A DNA stretch of 64,000 bases from Microbacterium sp. GTDB lineage: Bacteria; Actinomycetota; Actinomycetes; Actinomycetales; Microbacteriaceae. Below the pieces are notes generated by a model. It had not been told where the DNA came from. It made no database searches and was given only the letters and a program-made list of their open reading frames with translations. Shown piece after piece: positions 24,407 through 33,951 of this stretch; position 1 is the first letter of the stretch; the number at the start of each line of letters is the position of its first letter. Both the position numbers and the translations under genes were made by a program. The DNA lies in the NCBI GenBank assembly GCA_013823625.1, contig PNMM01000001.1:558001-622000 (forward strand), read 5' to 3'.

Positions 24407-26083
24407 ATGCCCACCGAACTCTTCAGCCCGCCGACCCTCGACCGCTCTACCCTGCGCGTCATTCCGCTCGGCGGGGTGGGCGAGATCGGTCGCAACATGA
24501 CCGTCTACGAGATCGACGGCAAGCTGCTCATCATCGACTGCGGAGTGCTGTTTCCTGAAGAGACCCAGCCCGGCGTCGACCTGATCTTGCCCGACTTCGA
24601 CCCCATTCGTGATCGTCTCGACGACATTCTGGCCGTCGTGCTCACGCACGGGCACGAAGACCACATCGGTGCGGTGCCCTACCTGTTGCGCATGCGCCAC
24701 GACATCCCGATTCTGGGCTCGACTCTGACGCTCGCGTTCATTGAGGCGAAGCTCAAAGAGCACCGCATTCAGCCCTACACGCACACCGTGAAAGAAGGGC
24801 AGGTCGAGCAACTCGGGCCGTTCGCGCTCGAGTTCATCGCCGTCAACCACTCGATTCCGGATGCCCTCGCCATCGTCGTGCAGACCGCCGCAGGCACCGT
24901 GCTGCACACGGGCGACTTCAAGATGGACCAGTTGCCCCTCGACGACCGCATCACCGACTTGCGTGCCGTGGCTCGCTGGGGCGAGAAGGGCGTCGACCTC
25001 GTCTTGAGCGACTCGACCAACGCCGACGTTCCCGGCTTCACCGCGCTCGAGCGCGACATTGGCCCGGTACTCGAGAACGTCATCGCCCGCGCGCCACGCC
25101 GCGTGATCGTCGCGAGCTTCTCGAGCCACGTGCACCGCGTGCAGCAAGTGCTCGACGCTGCTCATGCGAACGGTCGCAAGGTGGCGCTCATGGGCCGCAG
25201 CATGGTGCGCAACATGACGATCGCGGCCGATCTGGGTTTTTTGAAGGTGCCCGACGACATCCTCATCGATCACAAGAAGGCCGCCAACTTGCCCGACGAC
25301 CAGATCGTCTATATGTCGACGGGCAGCCAGGGTGAGCCCATGGCCGTGCTCGCGCGCATGGCCAACCTCGAGCACCAGATCGAGATCGGTTCGGGCGACA
25401 CGGTCATCCTCGCCTCAAGTCTGATCCCGGGTAACGAGAATGCCGTCTACCGCGTCATCAACGGCCTCATGAAACTCGGCGCCAAGGTGGTGCACAAGGG
25501 CACGGCCCGCGTGCACGTCTCGGGCCACGCCTCGGCGGGCGAGTTGCTCTACTTCTACAACGTGCTCAAGCCCAAGAACGTCATGCCCGTGCACGGCGAG
25601 CAGCGTCACCTCGTCGCGAATGCTGAGCTCGCGATCGCGACCGGGGTTCCCGAGCAGAACGTGCTCGTCGCCGACAACGGTTCGGTCGTCGATCTGCGCG
25701 ACGGCATCGCCCGCGTCGTCGGTCAACTCGACATCGGCTTCGTCTACGTCGACGGGTCGACGGTCGGCGAAATCACCGACGCCGATCTCAAAGACCGCCG
25801 CATCCTCGCCGAAGAGGGCTTCATTTCGATCTTTGTGGCGATGGATGCTCAGACCGGCAAGGTCGTCGTCGGTCCCGAGATTCACGCGCGCGGGTTCGCC
25901 CCCGACGAAGCGATCTTCGACGACGTCAAGCCGCAGATCATCAAGGCCCTCGCCGAAGCGGCCTCGAACGGCACGCGCGACACCCACGCGTTCAGCCAGG
26001 TCGTGCGCCGCACGGTCGGCCGTTGGGTCAACACGCAGCACCGTCGTCGCCCGATGATCGTGCCGGTCGTGATCGAGGCGTAG
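24407..26083 (+). CDS. rnj: Ribonuclease J
   Basis: This 558-residue metallo-beta-lactamase/beta-CASP nuclease with endo- and 5'-exonuclease activity acts in rRNA and mRNA maturation. The zinc motif is LTHGHEDHIGAVP (about residues 78-90); later family segments include LHTGDFKMD, SDSTNAD, VSGHASAGEL and MPVHGEQRHL. It follows dapA by 56 nt and probably shares its transcript. The TAG stop lies in the loop of a perfect 11-bp hairpin. Confidence 0.96.
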   Translation: MPTELFSPPTLDRSTLRVIPLGGVGEIGRNMTVYEIDGKLLIIDCGVLFPEETQPGVDLILPDFDPIRDRLDDILAVVLTHGHEDHIGAVPYLLRMRHDIPILGSTLTLAFIEAKLKEHRIQPYTHTVKEGQVEQLGPFALEFIAVNHSIPDALAIVVQTAAGTVLHTGDFKMDQLPLDDRITDLRAVARWGEKGVDLVLSDSTNADVPGFTALERDIGPVLENVIARAPRRVIVASFSSHVHRVQQVLDAAHANGRKVALMGRSMVRNMTIAADLGFLKVPDDILIDHKKAANLPDDQIVYMSTGSQGEPMAVLARMANLEHQIEIGSGDTVILASSLIPGNENAVYRVINGLMKLGAKVVHKGTARVHVSGHASAGELLYFYNVLKPKNVMPVHGEQRHLVANAELAIATGVPEQNVLVADNGSVVDLRDGIARVVGQLDIGFVYVDGSTVGEITDADLKDRRILAEEGFISIFVAMDAQTGKVVVGPEIHARGFAPDEAIFDDVKPQIIKALAEAASNGTRDTHAFSQVVRRTVGRWVNTQHRRRPMIVPVVIEA

Positions 26084-26093
26084 CCTCGATCAC
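26069..26093 (+). terminator. Perfect hairpin enclosing the RNase J stop codon
   Basis: GTGATCGAGGC (26069-26079) pairs fully with GCCTCGATCAC (26083-26093) across a GTA loop, and the stop codon TAG is 26081-26083. It probably ends or protects the dapA-rnj transcript. A shorter copy of its core (CGAGGC-GTA-GCCTCG) follows at 26134-26148. Confidence 0.65.
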
Positions 26094-26206
26094 ACAGGCA
26101 GTACTGGATTGCCGTGCCGCGGGGCGGCGCGGGCGAGGCGTAGCCTCGGCCAACCCCTGCGGAAGTGCCTATATCGCCGCGCGAGTAGTCGCAATAGGGT
26201 GGCGCC

Positions 26207-26959
26207 ATGACCCGATCTCTCCGTGCCACCCGTTTCGCGATCGTTGCTAGTGCTCTGTCGCTCACCGTGCTCGCGGGGTGCACGCCGACTCCGTCGCCCG
26301 CGCCCAGCGCGTCGGCGTCGAGCGCCCCCGAAGCATCTTCGTCGGCTGAGCCTGAAGCGCCGAGCCGCCCGGCACTCGTCGACCTCGTGCTGAGCTCAGA
26401 AGGCCTCGGGCCGATGTTGTTCGGGGTCACCCCAGAGACTGACCCGGCACTGCGCATCGTGCAATTCGATCCCATCGCGTGCACCGACGCTGAGACCGGG
26501 TTCGAGATGGGAATCGTCGCTGGCGGTGAGTACGCGGGCGCCTGGCTCGTTGACCCGTTCTACGAGCTGCCGCCCACTCCTGAAACCAACGGCCAGCCTT
26601 TCGGCATCAGCGTCGACGAGGCCGCGGGCAACGTGCTGCAGCGCGTTGACCTCTACACCGGCGACATTCCCACCGATGGTGGCGTTCGCATTGGAGATGA
26701 CCGCGCTGACGTTCTCGCCGGACACCCCAGCGCGGCTCTCGTCTCGGGCGGCCTCACCGACATCTATGTCGTCACCGGAACGAAGGGCATCCTCCAGATC
26801 GAGGTCGCAACGCGGGCGACGCCCGAGAACGACTCGTATTGGGGCTCGTCCGGCATCCCCGATGGTCAGGTGTTGTACATCCATGCGGTGAAGACGTCAC
26901 TCGGCGTGTTCTCGGTTGCGGGGAGCGGCAATATCGCCGGAGGCTGCAACTTCGGCTAG
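26207..26959 (+). CDS. Predicted lipoprotein of unknown function
   Basis: This 250-residue protein has a signal peptide ending in lipobox LAGC (Cys25), a Ser/Ala/Pro-rich linker (about residues 26-60), and an extracytoplasmic domain beginning [24 protein letters not shown]. The domain contains two more cysteines (IACTD and GGCNFG, the latter at the extreme C-terminus), probably a disulfide. No family is recognised. TAGGGT (26195-26200) ends 6 nt before the ATG. Confidence 0.8.
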   Translation: MTRSLRATRFAIVASALSLTVLAGCTPTPSPAPSASASSAPEASSSAEPEAPSRPALVDLVLSSEGLGPMLFGVTPETDPALRIVQFDPIACTDAETGFEMGIVAGGEYAGAWLVDPFYELPPTPETNGQPFGISVDEAAGNVLQRVDLYTGDIPTDGGVRIGDDRADVLAGHPSAALVSGGLTDIYVVTGTKGILQIEVATRATPENDSYWGSSGIPDGQVLYIHAVKTSLGVFSVAGSGNIAGGCNFG

Positions 26960-27033
26960 ACCTTCAGACGGTTCGCACGCGCGAGAGCGTGTCGCCCGCG
27001 GTCGTGTCGCACGTGCGCGGGTACCGTGGGCGC

Positions 27034-29715
27034 ATGGCATCGAGCACACGGTCGTCGTCGCGCCCGCGCGCGGCTTCGTCGCGCTCGAGTAATTCGCGAT
27101 CGGGCACGTCGCGCACGCAAGCCACGAAGAAGCTTCCGGTGGCCGAGGCGCAGCAGGGCATCCTGTCGCGCGCGTGGATGGGCATGGCCCACGTGACGGG
27201 AGGCATGTTCCGCGTCTTGGGGCGTGAGACGCTCGCGAAAGACGAGCGACGTGACGGCGTGCCGTTCTTCATCGTCGTGCTCGCGATCGTCGGCGCGATT
27301 GTCGAATGGTTCTTCGCCACAGACCCGGTGGCCGTCGCCCTCAACGCCTGGACGTTCGGCGGTCTTGTGGGCCGCGTCTCGTTTGCGATGCCTGTCATCA
27401 TGTTGGTCTTCGCGGGCTGGCTCTTCCGCCACCCCGCGAGTGTGCACGACAACACGCGCATCGGCATTGGGCTTGGCCTCCTGATCGCAAGCGTGAGCGC
27501 CCTGTGCCACATCGCTCTCGGCGCTCCGCAGCCCGCCCTGCCTCCGCTGGCCCTCGCGCAAGCGGGCGGCATCGTCGGCTGGGTTCTCGGGGGAGTGTTG
27601 CTCTTCGCGACCGTCTACATCGCGGCTCCCGCTCTCGTGCTGCTCGCGGCGCTCTCGGTGCTCATCATGACCAAGACGCCGCCCAACCGCATCGGCGACC
27701 GCTTGCGCGAGCTCTACAGCTACCTCTTCGGCGCCGAGCTCGCCCCGCGCGAGCCGAAGCAGAAGGCTGAGCCCGACGAGGTCGAGTTCGGGTCGCTCAC
27801 CGACTTGGGCCTCGACATGAACGACTCGACGTCGATGCCGTGGTGGCGCAAGGGCAAGTCGACGCGCGACTCCGAGGCGTTCGACAGCCCGGTCGAGCGC
27901 GCCGGAGTCACCGACGTCATCGATCCCGCCGATCGCGCCGCTGTCACGGAGAACCTCGATGACGTGCTCTCAGCGGCCGAGCAGGCCGTGCGCCGGTTTA
28001 CCGGTGAGGTGGATGCCGCGCCCTCCGGCCGCGAGCCACTCGCGCCCGCCGTGCTGCCCGGTTTCGCGACCACCGCGAGCGAGAAGGGAGCAGCCGGCGA
28101 GTTCACCGCCCCGCCCGCAGGGCGTTCTGGCGGCACGAAGCCGTATCGTCTGCCCGCCGCATCCCTGCTCGCCCCCGGAGACCCGCCCAAGTCAAAGTCA
28201 GCCGCCAATGACTCGGTCGTCGCGGCGATCACCGAGGTGCTCGAACAGTTTCAGGTCGACGCGCGCGTCACGGGCTTCAGTCGCGGTCCGAGTGTCACGC
28301 GCTACGAGATCGAGCTGGGCCCCGGCGTCAAGGTTGAGCGGTTTACGGCGCTGACCAAGAACATCTCGTATGCCGTTGCGAGCAATGAGGTCAACATCCT
28401 GTCGCCCATTCCGGGCAAGAGCGCGATCGGCGTCGAGATTCCGAATGTCGATCGCGAGATCGTGAGCCTCGGCGATGTGCTGCGGTCGAGTGCCGCATCA
28501 AAGGCTCTGCACCCCATGACGATCGGCGTCGGAAAAGACGTCGAGGGTGGCTATCTCGTCGCCAACCTCGCCAAGATGCCGCACTTGCTCGTGGCCGGCT
28601 CGACGGGCTCGGGCAAGTCGAGCTTCGTCAACTCGATGATCACGAGCGTGCTCATGCGGGCCAAGCCCGCTGAAGTGCGCATGGTGCTCGTTGACCCCAA
28701 GCGCGTCGAACTCGCGGCCTACCAGGGCGTGCCGCACCTCATCACGCCCATCATCACGAACCCCAAGAAGGCGGCCGAAGCGCTGCAGTGGGTCGTGAAA
28801 GAAATGGATATGCGGTACGACGACCTCGCGTCGTTCGGCTTTCGGCACATCGACGACTTCAACCGCGCCGTGCTCGCGGGCGAGATCGTGTTGCCCGAGG
28901 GCAGCAAGAGGCAACTGCAGCCCTACCCCTATTTGCTCGTTGTTGTCGATGAGCTCGCCGACCTCATGATGGTCGCGCCGCGCGACGTCGAAGACTCGAT
29001 CGTGCGCATCACGCAGCTCGCTCGCGCCTCGGGCATCCACCTCGTGCTCGCCACGCAGCGCCCGAGCGTCGACGTGGTCACGGGCCTCATCAAGGCCAAT
29101 GTGCCCAGCCGCCTCGCCTTTGCCGTGTCGAGCATGACCGACAGCCGCGTGATTCTCGACCAGCCCGGCGCCGACAAGCTCATCGGCCAGGGCGACGCGC
29201 TCTTCTTGCCCATGGGGGCGTCAAAGGCGATTCGCGTGCAGGGTGCGTGGGTCACCGAGGCCGAGATTGCCGCCGTCGTCGACCACGTCAAGAAACAGGC
29301 TCTGCCCGAGTACCGCGATGATGTGGCCGCCGAGGCGACGAAGCGCGAGATTGATGCCGATATCGGCGACGACCTCGAGGTGTTGCTCGCCGCCGCCGAG
29401 CTCGTCGTGAGCACACAGTTCGGCTCAACCTCCATGCTGCAGCGCAAGCTACGCGTGGGCTTCGCCAAGGCGGGCCGACTCATGGATCTCCTCGAATCAC
29501 GCGAGATCGTCGGCCCCTCCGAAGGCTCGAAGGCGCGCGACGTGCTCGTGAGCCCCGACCAGCTTTCTCACGTGCTCGCCCGTCTTCGCGGTGAGGATGC
29601 TGCGCCCGCCCCGCGCGCCGGTAACGACGACCCCGTCGCCCGCATGACCCAGGGCTATCCTGAGGAGCACGCGCCGTCAGACGACGACGCGTGGCAGTTG
29701 ACTGACCGCGAGTGA
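27034..29715 (+). CDS. ftsK: DNA translocase FtsK
   Basis: This 893-residue hexameric motor moves chromosome ends through the closing septum. Domains: a basic Ser/Arg N-terminus, about four to five membrane helices (about 65-235), an acidic linker (about 240-390), and the RecA-like motor with Walker [11 protein letters not shown] (near 520) and Walker [16 protein letters not shown]. The C-terminal gamma winged helix (about 785-850, [24 protein letters not shown]) reads polar DNA motifs. TACCGT (27022-27027) ends 6 nt before the ATG; longer frames would start inside the lipoprotein gene. Confidence 0.96.
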   Translation: MASSTRSSSRPRAASSRSSNSRSGTSRTQATKKLPVAEAQQGILSRAWMGMAHVTGGMFRVLGRETLAKDERRDGVPFFIVVLAIVGAIVEWFFATDPVAVALNAWTFGGLVGRVSFAMPVIMLVFAGWLFRHPASVHDNTRIGIGLGLLIASVSALCHIALGAPQPALPPLALAQAGGIVGWVLGGVLLFATVYIAAPALVLLAALSVLIMTKTPPNRIGDRLRELYSYLFGAELAPREPKQKAEPDEVEFGSLTDLGLDMNDSTSMPWWRKGKSTRDSEAFDSPVERAGVTDVIDPADRAAVTENLDDVLSAAEQAVRRFTGEVDAAPSGREPLAPAVLPGFATTASEKGAAGEFTAPPAGRSGGTKPYRLPAASLLAPGDPPKSKSAANDSVVAAITEVLEQFQVDARVTGFSRGPSVTRYEIELGPGVKVERFTALTKNISYAVASNEVNILSPIPGKSAIGVEIPNVDREIVSLGDVLRSSAASKALHPMTIGVGKDVEGGYLVANLAKMPHLLVAGSTGSGKSSFVNSMITSVLMRAKPAEVRMVLVDPKRVELAAYQGVPHLITPIITNPKKAAEALQWVVKEMDMRYDDLASFGFRHIDDFNRAVLAGEIVLPEGSKRQLQPYPYLLVVVDELADLMMVAPRDVEDSIVRITQLARASGIHLVLATQRPSVDVVTGLIKANVPSRLAFAVSSMTDSRVILDQPGADKLIGQGDALFLPMGASKAIRVQGAWVTEAEIAAVVDHVKKQALPEYRDDVAAEATKREIDADIGDDLEVLLAAAELVVSTQFGSTSMLQRKLRVGFAKAGRLMDLLESREIVGPSEGSKARDVLVSPDQLSHVLARLRGEDAAPAPRAGNDDPVARMTQGYPEEHAPSDDDAWQLTDRE

Positions 29716-29758
29716 GGCATCTCGGCCTCGCGGCGTAATCCCCGATCAGGAGGCCCGT

Positions 29759-30394
29759 GTGACCGAGTCTGAGGCGAAAGCCCGGTCGTACTCGATGCGT
29801 GGACGCGTCGTGCGCGCGGGAGACACTCCCGCGAGCAGCGGAAACCTCGCGAACATCATCACGGTGGTGCGCATCCTGCTTGCCCCCGTCTTTGTTGTGC
29901 TGCTCGTACTCGACGGCGGCGCCGATGGTCCGCTGCGCATTGCGGCCGCCCTGCTCTTCATCGTGGCGATCGCGACCGACGGCGTTGACGGCATGCTCGC
30001 GCGCCGACGCAATCTCGTGACTGACCTGGGCATTTTGCTCGACCCCATTGCCGACAAGCTGCTCACGGGAGCCGCGCTCGTGATGCTCGCGGTGCTCGCC
30101 GAACTGCCCGTGTGGGTCGTCGTCGTGATTCTCGTGCGCGAGTGGGGCATCACGCTGTTCCGGTTCCTCATGCTGCGTGACCGCGTCATCCCGGCCTCTC
30201 GGGGCGGCAAGCTCAAGACGGTCGTACAGGCCGTCGCCATTTCGCTCGCACTTCTTCCGCTCTGGAACCTGTTCGGCGAGTGGGTGCACATCGTCAACAC
30301 CGTGCTCATGTCGGCCGCTGTCATCCTCACGGTCGTCACCGGAATCGACTACCTCGTGCAGGCCTGGCGCCAGAACCGCGCCGCGCGCGCGTGA
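29759..30394 (+). CDS. pgsA: CDP-diacylglycerol-glycerol-3-phosphate 3-phosphatidyltransferase
   Basis: This 211-residue membrane enzyme is the committed step to phosphatidylglycerol and cardiolipin. The CDP-alcohol phosphotransferase motif is intact: TDGVDGMLARRRNLVTDLG followed by ILLDPIADKLL, with the four metal-binding Asp. The N-terminus is cytoplasmic (about 30 residues) before the first helix. AGGAGG precedes the GTG start. It lies between ftsK and cinA, as in many actinobacteria, and overlaps cinA by 4 nt. Confidence 0.95.
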   Translation: MTESEAKARSYSMRGRVVRAGDTPASSGNLANIITVVRILLAPVFVVLLVLDGGADGPLRIAAALLFIVAIATDGVDGMLARRRNLVTDLGILLDPIADKLLTGAALVMLAVLAELPVWVVVVILVREWGITLFRFLMLRDRVIPASRGGKLKTVVQAVAISLALLPLWNLFGEWVHIVNTVLMSAAVILTVVTGIDYLVQAWRQNRAARA

Positions 30395-30897
30395 CCTCGG
30401 CTTCGGGTGGTGACCGCACCGCCCGGCTGGTTTCAGACCTGACGCGTGCGGGGCGCACGCTCGCTGTTGCCGAGTCACTCACGGGCGGAGCGGTCATTGC
30501 CGAGCTCATCCGTGTTCCCGGCGCCTCACTCGTCGTCCGCGGCGGGATTGTGGCCTATGACACCGCGCTCAAGCACAGCCTTCTCGGCGTCTCGGCTGAG
30601 CTGCTCGCAGCGCACGGGCCCGTGCACGCCGAGGTGGCCGCGGCGATGGCCGAGGGAGTGCGGTCGGCCTTGACGGTTGACGGGCATCCGGCAGATATCG
30701 GCCTCGCGACCACGGGCGTCGCCGGCCCCGACCCGCAAGGGGGCGCCCCGGTAGGCCTCGTCTTCGTCGCGGTGACGGATGCTGAGGGCACGGTGGTGCG
30801 TGAACACCGGTTCGCGGGTGATCGCGCCGCCATTCGCGCGGCAGCGGTCGACGCGGCACTCGCGTTACTCGCCGAACGGTGCGGCACTGTCGACTGA
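30391..30897 (+). CDS. cinA: CinA-family nicotinamide-nucleotide amidohydrolase
   Basis: This 168-residue protein is the stand-alone C-terminal (PncC) domain of CinA, which deamidates nicotinamide mononucleotide. Family blocks: VAESLTGGAVIAELIRVPGAS, GGIVAYDTALKHSLLGV, and TTGVAGPDPQGGAPVGLVFVA. The N-terminal COG1058 domain is absent, as in other short CinA proteins. The GTG start overlaps the pgsA stop (GTGA). Confidence 0.93.
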   Translation: MTSASGGDRTARLVSDLTRAGRTLAVAESLTGGAVIAELIRVPGASLVVRGGIVAYDTALKHSLLGVSAELLAAHGPVHAEVAAAMAEGVRSALTVDGHPADIGLATTGVAGPDPQGGAPVGLVFVAVTDAEGTVVREHRFAGDRAAIRAAAVDAALALLAERCGTVD

Positions 30898-31056
30898 TTG
30901 AAAACTGTCGGGAATGCCATGGGTGACAGTCGTGTTACAGACAGCAGACTGACAACCGCTCCTCAGGTGGTGACGGTTACAGTTGATCAATCCGGTTCCG
31001 GTAGTGTTACCGCCCGGCGAAATTCTGGCCGCGAGGCGAGTGAAAAGGAGGTCCCC

Positions 31057-31365
31057 ATGGTTCTGGTTCGACAGGAAATCGGTGAGGTCCTCCGTGACGT
31101 GCGTTTGCAAAAGGGCCGCACGTTGCGTCAGGTAGCGAGCCGCGCCAGTGTGGCGCTGGGCTACTTGAGCGAGGTTGAACGGGGTCAGAAAGAGGCCTCG
31201 AGCGAGATTCTCGCGTCGGTCGCTGATGCGCTCGACACCCCCATCTCGGTCATCATGCGCGAGGTAGGCGACCGTTTGGCCGTCATTGAGGGCCTGAGCG
31301 TCGTTCCCGACACGTTGCCCGACGACCTGGTCGCGCAGTTCGACGCCGACCTGGCCATGCGCTAA
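31057..31365 (+). CDS. clgR: XRE-family regulator ClgR
   Basis: This 102-residue regulator has a helix-turn-helix of the ClgR type: VLRDVRLQKGRTLRQVASRASVALGYLSEVERGQKEASSEILASVADAL. In Corynebacterium and Mycobacterium ClgR activates clp protease and other envelope-stress genes, is itself degraded by ClpP, and is encoded near cinA and recA as here. A near-ideal Shine-Dalgarno sequence (AAAAGGAGG) fixes the ATG at 31057. The 159 nt after cinA probably carries its promoter, but no element stands out. Confidence 0.88.
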   Translation: MVLVRQEIGEVLRDVRLQKGRTLRQVASRASVALGYLSEVERGQKEASSEILASVADALDTPISVIMREVGDRLAVIEGLSVVPDTLPDDLVAQFDADLAMR

Positions 31366-31386
31366 CGCGCGGTTGATTGTCGAGCG

Positions 31387-31614
31387 GTGACCCGCAGCGA
31401 GTTTCTTCGGGCGATCGTTGACGAGTTTGGCGAGGCCTACGGCCGCAGTCTCGTGCGCGACCTCGTGTTGTCTCCGCTCGGTGAGCGCACGGCTGACGAG
31501 GCACTCGCGGCCGGGCTTGCCCCCCGCGAGGTTTGGCTTGCTTTGTGCGCGGCGATGGATGTTCCGCGCGAGCGCTGGTACGGCGCCGGGCGCCCCGAAC
31601 CGAAGCGCGTCTAG
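31387..31614 (+). CDS. DUF3046 protein
   Basis: This 75-residue soluble protein follows clgR and precedes recA, the standard place for DUF3046 in actinobacteria. Recognisable blocks are FLRAIVDEFGEAYGRSLVRDLVL and AAGLAPREVWLALCAAMDVPRERWYG. No function is established. The GTG at 31387 is 21 nt after clgR, so co-transcription is likely. Confidence 0.87.
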   Translation: MTRSEFLRAIVDEFGEAYGRSLVRDLVLSPLGERTADEALAAGLAPREVWLALCAAMDVPRERWYGAGRPEPKRV

Positions 31615-31666
31615 CTCGGCATCCCTCGCTCGCGCATCGCTAGGCGACACGCCGCGTGTCGATCAT

Positions 31667-31682
31667 TCGAACATGTGTTCGC
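31667..31682. promoter_or_regulatory. SOS box (LexA operator) of recA
   Basis: TCGAAC-ATGT-GTTCGC matches the Gram-positive SOS consensus TCGAAC-N4-GTTCGA at all but the last base. It overlaps the expected -35 region of the -10 hexamer TAGACT at 31691-31696. The transcript would carry a leader of about 190 nt before recA, in which no gene is seen. Confidence 0.9.
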
Positions 31683-31895
31683 TACTCGCATAGACTCCTC
31701 CCCAGCGGCACTCGAACACGAGTCACTGCACGTGCTGCGCGTCAGACCCGAGAATGTCGGGCCAGGGGCGTACCGTCGGTCTCGTCGGCGATAGCCGTCA
31801 CGCCTTGTCGTGATCCGTTCGGCCTTGCTCCATCGGCCGGACGAGGAGCGACAGAAGACAGGCACACCGCGCACGAGATGAAACAGGAGACCGCA

Positions 31896-33122
31896 ATGCC
31901 CTCTGCAGCAGACCGCGAGAAAGCCCTCGAAACCGCTCTCGCCCAGATCGACCGTCAGTTCGGTAAAGGCAGCGTCATGCGCCTTGGCTCCGACGATCGT
32001 GCGCCCGTCGCCGTGATTCCCACGGGCTCGATCGCTCTTGATGTCGCGCTCGGCATTGGCGGCCTCCCGCGGGGTCGCATCATCGAGATCTATGGCCCCG
32101 AGTCATCGGGAAAGACCACGCTCACGCTCCACGCCATTGCCAATGTGCAGAAGGCCGGCGGCATCGCCGCCTTTATTGACGCCGAGCACGCGCTCGACCC
32201 CGATTACGCCCAGAAGCTCGGTGTCGACATTGACCAGTTGCTCGTCTCGCAGCCTGACACGGGTGAGCAGGCGCTAGAGATCGCCGACATGCTCGTGCGC
32301 TCAGGCTCGATCGACCTCGTCGTCATCGACTCGGTCGCGGCTCTCGTGCCGCGTGCTGAGATCGAGGGCGAGATGGGCGATAGCCACGTCGGCCTCCAGG
32401 CCCGCCTGATGTCGCAAGCCCTCCGCAAGCTCACCGGTGGCCTCAACACCACGCAAACGTCGATGATCTTTATCAACCAGTTGCGCGAGAAGATCGGCGT
32501 GTTCTTCGGCAGCCCCGAGACCACCGCGGGCGGCAAGGCGCTCAAGTTCTACGCCTCGGTGCGACTTGACATTCGTCGAATCGAGACCTTGAAAGATGGC
32601 ACCGAAGCGGTGGGCAACCGCACGCGCGTCAAGGTCGTCAAGAACAAGATGGCCCCGCCGTTCAAGCAGGCCGAGTTCGACATTCTGTATGGCGTCGGCA
32701 TCTCGCGCGAGGGCAGCCTCATTGACTTCGGCGTTGAGCACGAGATCGTTCGCAAGTCGGGTGCCTGGTACACCTACGAGGGCGATCAACTGGGCCAGGG
32801 CAAAGAGAACGCCCGCAACTTCCTCATCGAGAACCCGGCGATGGCAGCAGAGATCGAGACCAAGATCCTCGCCAAGCTCGGAATCGGTGCGAAGGCGGCA
32901 GCTGCCGAGCCCGCGGTCACGCCGGTGCAGAAGCCGGCCGCTGAGAAGGCAGCCAGCAAGGCAAGCGTCACGAAGGCGGCGGCGAGCGCTCCTGTTGCCG
33001 CACCCGTTGCCGCTGAGATGGTTGCCGCCGAGATGCTTGCCACCGATGTTGTTGCGCCCGCGGCAACGGAGTTGGCAGACGACGCCGATCAGCCGGTGCT
33101 TCGCGCGGCGGCTGGCGCCTGA
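31896..33122 (+). CDS. recA: Recombinase A
   Basis: This 408-residue ATPase forms the presynaptic filament and triggers LexA self-cleavage. Walker A is GPESSGKTT, followed by the DAEHALDP segment, VVIDSVAAL as Walker B, and the L2-loop region with [20 protein letters not shown]. There is no intein. An unusual Ala-rich tail of about 65 residues follows the core. The ATG at 31896 has GGAGA 5 nt upstream; the in-frame ATG at 31878 is less likely. It overlaps recX by one base. Confidence 0.97.
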   Translation: MPSAADREKALETALAQIDRQFGKGSVMRLGSDDRAPVAVIPTGSIALDVALGIGGLPRGRIIEIYGPESSGKTTLTLHAIANVQKAGGIAAFIDAEHALDPDYAQKLGVDIDQLLVSQPDTGEQALEIADMLVRSGSIDLVVIDSVAALVPRAEIEGEMGDSHVGLQARLMSQALRKLTGGLNTTQTSMIFINQLREKIGVFFGSPETTAGGKALKFYASVRLDIRRIETLKDGTEAVGNRTRVKVVKNKMAPPFKQAEFDILYGVGISREGSLIDFGVEHEIVRKSGAWYTYEGDQLGQGKENARNFLIENPAMAAEIETKILAKLGIGAKAAAAEPAVTPVQKPAAEKAASKASVTKAAASAPVAAPVAAEMVAAEMLATDVVAPAATELADDADQPVLRAAAGA

Positions 33123-33889
33123 TGACGACCTCGAGCACTCCCGGGCAGCGAAGCGGCGAGTCCACCGGCACTGCTGCTGGCCTCGCGCCCGTCACCTACC
33201 TGCCCGGGGTGCTCGAGGCGGCTGCTCGCGAGGCAGCGGCTCGCGAGGCGGCGAACGCCGAAGCGCACGCTGCCGAGCAGGCGGCCCTTCACGCGGCCGC
33301 GCAGGCGGCCAAGCTCCTCTTGGCCGATGCCGAAGAAACAGCGCGCGCGCGTGCCCGCGAGTCCGCAGATGATGCACACACTGGCCTCGCGCGGCGGGCC
33401 GAGAACGTCACGCTTCACGCGATCACGCGCCGCGGCCAGTCGCGGGCCGAGGTCGCCGATTTGCTCCGACGGCGCGAGATCGACCCGACCGTCGCCGAGG
33501 CCGAGCTCGATCGCCTTGAATCGGTCGGTCTCATTGACGACCGAGCACTCGCGATCGATCTGGCCGACCGGCTCCGAACCCGCAAGAAGCTCGGCCCCTC
33601 GGCTCTGCGGTCCGAGCTCATGCGGCGAAAACTCGACCGCTCGGCGATCGACGAAGCACTCGCGGGCGCCGATGACGAGGGCGCCGACGATGACCTCGTG
33701 GTCGAACTCGCCCGAGACCGTGCCCGTCGCCTCGGAGGTCTCGACCGCACCACGGCCGAACGCCGACTCATCGACTACCTTGCCCGCAAGGGTCACTCGG
33801 GCAGCTCTGCTCGAGAGGCCGCTCGGCGGGCACTCGATGCGCGCAGCGACGAACTCTCGGGCTCGGTCCACCGCGTCGAGTTTCGCTGA
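33122..33889 (+). CDS. recX: Regulatory protein RecX
   Basis: This 255-residue modulator of RecA filaments has three-helix repeats from about residue 95: AITRRGQSRAEVADLLRRREIDPTVAEAELDRLESVGLIDDRALA, then a second repeat ending RELMRRKLDRSAIDEAL-like. The N-terminal third is Ala/Glu-rich (about residues 30-85) and probably coiled coil or disordered, absent from short RecX proteins. It overlaps recA as TGATG, so it is translationally coupled. Confidence 0.92.
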   Translation: MTTSSTPGQRSGESTGTAAGLAPVTYLPGVLEAAAREAAAREAANAEAHAAEQAALHAAAQAAKLLLADAEETARARARESADDAHTGLARRAENVTLHAITRRGQSRAEVADLLRRREIDPTVAEAELDRLESVGLIDDRALAIDLADRLRTRKKLGPSALRSELMRRKLDRSAIDEALAGADDEGADDDLVVELARDRARRLGGLDRTTAERRLIDYLARKGHSGSSAREAARRALDARSDELSGSVHRVEFR

Positions 33890-33951
33890 GTCGCAGGTCG
33901 CGCATCCCGCCCGTCTCATGCCGCACCCCTCCGCCGTAGACTGAAGGGGCC

